A stretch of 64,000 bases of DNA. It comes from Cytophagaceae bacterium (GTDB lineage: Bacteria; Bacteroidota; Bacteroidia; Cytophagales; Flexibacteraceae). Numbering within the stretch: the first letter of the stretch is position 1; each line of letters begins with the position of its first letter. The DNA is taken from NCBI GenBank assembly GCA_027490155.1, contig JAIXYP010000013.1, positions 1 through 64,000 on the forward strand, read 5' to 3'. The translations under genes were made by a program, and so were the position numbers. Below are positions 62,390-64,000 of the stretch, in pieces. The notes below the pieces were generated by a model. It saw nothing but the letters and a program-made list of their open reading frames with translations, made no database searches and had not been told where the DNA came from.

Positions 62390-64000
62390 TTACTTTTTGA
62401 GCAGGACCCAGTCAAGCGCACCTAACATTTTTTTGTTTTGGTTGTTCGGATCATCATCTAGCCGAAGCACAAAATAGAGGTCATGCCGTCCTGTGACGGG
62501 CTTGAGGTTTGCAGTAGCAGTTTCAAAAATTGACCACTTTTTGGTGTTAGGCAAGGTTACTTCCCCAATAACTGGCCCTGTGGCTGAGTCAATCCGGACC
62601 TCGAGCACGCTTAGGTCCCGCTCAGCAGCAGTCCTGACTGTGAATGATCTAAAGTTGGTGAGATCTAGCTTGCGGTACATCAGCCACTCGCCATTGCCTT
62701 TGTATTGCATGCGGGTCGGAACAGAGTCGTCAGCCGTTGTTTGCCGTAGGGTGCCGCCTTTTTTGTCGTCGTAGGCCTCACCTTGGAGCCTAGGACTCCG
62801 CAATACTAATTGCGCCTCAGTTACCAATGAGCCAATACCTGGTGCACCCTTGTCCTGATAAGTCGAGGTCATTACATAGACCCCATCTTCTTTGGCCTGT
62901 TTACCTGCAAGGTTTAGGGTAACGGTTCCGATAGGAGGGATGGCATTGGCAGGCTTAGCTGGTTTGCCATAATCAAGAATAAAGGCAACCATTTCCTTGG
63001 CATCATCTAGGGATAGCTGTGGGTGTGCACTCATGCCATGGTCACCCCAGTTGCCTGCGCCACCCGTGATGACCTTGCGAGCGAGTTTACCCATGGCACC
63101 CTTTTCGTTGGCATACCGCTCAGCGATCATCCGATAAGAGGGACCTACAGATTTGACCTCTGGGTTGTGACAGGCTTTGCAGTCGCTTCCTTCGATCAGC
63201 GTTTCGGCGGGGGACTTGGCCAAAACGGCATTTTTATTGGCTTGGTGACCTTGGGCCACAACGGTCATATCCTTGCCAACAGGAACATAGGCTAAGGTGG
63301 TAACGATGCGGCTAGGATCAACACCAGTGCCTTTTTCATCTTCAAGATCAGTAACCTGTACGCGGTAGCTGAACTTCTGACCCTCGGTGAAGAAGGACAT
63401 ATTGTCTGTCGAGGTGATATTTACGACAGGCTCAGCATTACCAGCGCGAACTGTGAGCCCTGCTGTGCTGCTATTGCCTTTGCTATCGGTCACAATCAAG
63501 ACCACATTGTAGATGCCCGGTTTAGTGAATGTATGGGTAGGATTAGCCACACGTGCATCAGCTTTGTAGGGTGTCTCAATCCGCCATTCGTAGCTGAGGG
63601 TGTCGTGGGCATCATAGTCAAAGGTGCCTTTACTGCTGAATTTGACCGTCAAAGGCAATTTACCGATCGTAACTTCGGCTTCGGCCTTGGCGACTGGCAA
63701 TCTATTATCTGTGCTGTATTCTATCTTGACAAGGCGGGCATCGATGTTTTTGCTGAACCAAAGGCTACCATACTCTAATAGCCAAATAGAACCATCTGGT
63801 GCAAGCTCCATATCAATCACCCTATTGAGCGGCAGGGAGGTAAACATGGGATCCATGCGGGTGATCTGTCCTTTCTGGTCGACCTTCATCGCAAAGAATA
63901 GGTTCCGCATCCACTCGTACATAATGGTGCAGCCATCATAATATTTAGGCAACTTGACGGTACTCGCTAGGTTGTTGTCGAAATGATAGACTGGCCCAGC
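62390..64000 (-). CDS. PQQ-type sugar dehydrogenase fused to PKD, cytochrome c and CBM6-like domains (5' end outside window)
   Basis: The frame is open to the right edge, so the gene starts outside; 536 residues are visible. First comes the C-terminal part of a glucose/sorbosone dehydrogenase beta-propeller (YYDG, IYEWMRN-like TIMYEWMRN, RVIDMELAPDGSIWLLEYG). Then a PKD domain (DTLSYEWRIETP; THTFTKPGIYNVVLIVTD), a cytochrome c domain with the haem motif CKACH (DCKACHNPEVKSVGPSYR), and a C-terminal beta-sandwich of CBM6-like type (GEWLMYRKLDL; YFVLRLDDDPN). It would oxidise a sugar outside the cell and pass electrons to its own haem. Confidence 0.85.
   Translation of the reverse strand, partial: AGPVYHFDNNLASTVKLPKYYDGCTIMYEWMRNLFFAMKVDQKGQITRMDPMFTSLPLNRVIDMELAPDGSIWLLEYGSLWFSKNIDARLVKIEYSTDNRLPVAKAEAEVTIGKLPLTVKFSSKGTFDYDAHDTLSYEWRIETPYKADARVANPTHTFTKPGIYNVVLIVTDSKGNSSTAGLTVRAGNAEPVVNITSTDNMSFFTEGQKFSYRVQVTDLEDEKGTGVDPSRIVTTLAYVPVGKDMTVVAQGHQANKNAVLAKSPAETLIEGSDCKACHNPEVKSVGPSYRMIAERYANEKGAMGKLARKVITGGAGNWGDHGMSAHPQLSLDDAKEMVAFILDYGKPAKPANAIPPIGTVTLNLAGKQAKEDGVYVMTSTYQDKGAPGIGSLVTEAQLVLRSPRLQGEAYDDKKGGTLRQTTADDSVPTRMQYKGNGEWLMYRKLDLTNFRSFTVRTAAERDLSVLEVRIDSATGPVIGEVTLPNTKKWSIFETATANLKPVTGRHDLYFVLRLDDDPNNQNKKMLGALDWVLLKK

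Noticed and set aside
1-64000. CRISPR arrays, tRNA or rRNA genes, transposases, toxin-antitoxin or phage-defence genes
   Set aside because: I looked for repeat-spacer patterns, tRNA T-loop motifs and characteristic domains in all gaps and genes and found none.

Overview
The window comes from the chromosome of a member of the phylum Bacteroidota. The main evidence is the type IX secretion system pair PorU and PorV, four secreted proteins ending in a T9SS type A sorting domain, a TonB-dependent receptor with a carboxypeptidase-regulatory-like N-terminus, FucP and GH29 genes, and several Bacteroidota-type promoter elements (TTG, 17-19 bases, TAnnTTTG). Coding density is high and base composition is even, except for the first ~665 bases, which are more AT-rich and look accessory. 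I see no rRNA, tRNA, CRISPR array, prophage or insertion sequence.

Layout. 1-665: the 3' end of an unrecognised gene, a perfect foldback repeat and a start-less paralogous fragment. 0.7-8.2 kb: acetylxylan-esterase-like protein, Rossmann-fold oxidoreductase, PhoH ATPase, VOC protein, small beta-barrel protein, DUF6920 protein and M20 dipeptidase. 8.4-16.5 kb (minus strand): pssA, purS, porU, porV and an M16 homologue without its zinc motif. 16.9-22.1 kb (plus): HNH endonuclease, MFS transporter and ROK kinase pair, RluA-type pseudouridine synthase, LolC/E-type permease. 22.2-30.6 kb: a 1001-residue T9SS cargo protein, a GtrB-like glycosyltransferase, a cytoplasmic GH13 enzyme and nuoL.

30.7-37.7 kb is a sugar cluster: alpha-L-fucosidase, FucP and a COG3618 lactonase on the minus strand, divergent from a GH10 enzyme, an L-rhamnose/L-fucose mutarotase and a glycosyltransferase. 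An 18-bp palindrome in the divergent gap is a candidate operator. 37.7-42.1 kb: WD40, DivIVA-domain and FolB genes, then murF and a small exported protein. 42.3-52.1 kb is a starch/alpha-glucan block: two large T9SS-exported GH13 enzymes flank a 265-residue T9SS protein whose N-terminal domain resembles that of one of them, followed by a TonB-dependent receptor without a SusD partner. 52.4-64 kb: TetR regulator, RsmI-like methyltransferase, DUF1207 protein, nuoN, a long PurF-family protein, a TonB-C-terminal protein, a lipoprotein, a polysaccharide deacetylase, a Big2-type lipoprotein, and a partial PQQ-type sugar dehydrogenase fused to a PKD domain, cytochrome c and a CBM6-like domain that runs off the right edge.

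Together this suggests a polysaccharide-degrading heterotroph. T9SS exports glycosidases, TonB receptors and MFS carriers import the products, and housekeeping genes for phospholipid, folate, purine, peptidoglycan and complex I are interspersed. No defence island or clearly new system is evident. The best leads are the paralogous fragment with its foldback repeat, the divergent operator, the shared amylase N-terminal domain, and the WD40-DivIVA pair. All functions are assigned by reading motifs, without database searches.
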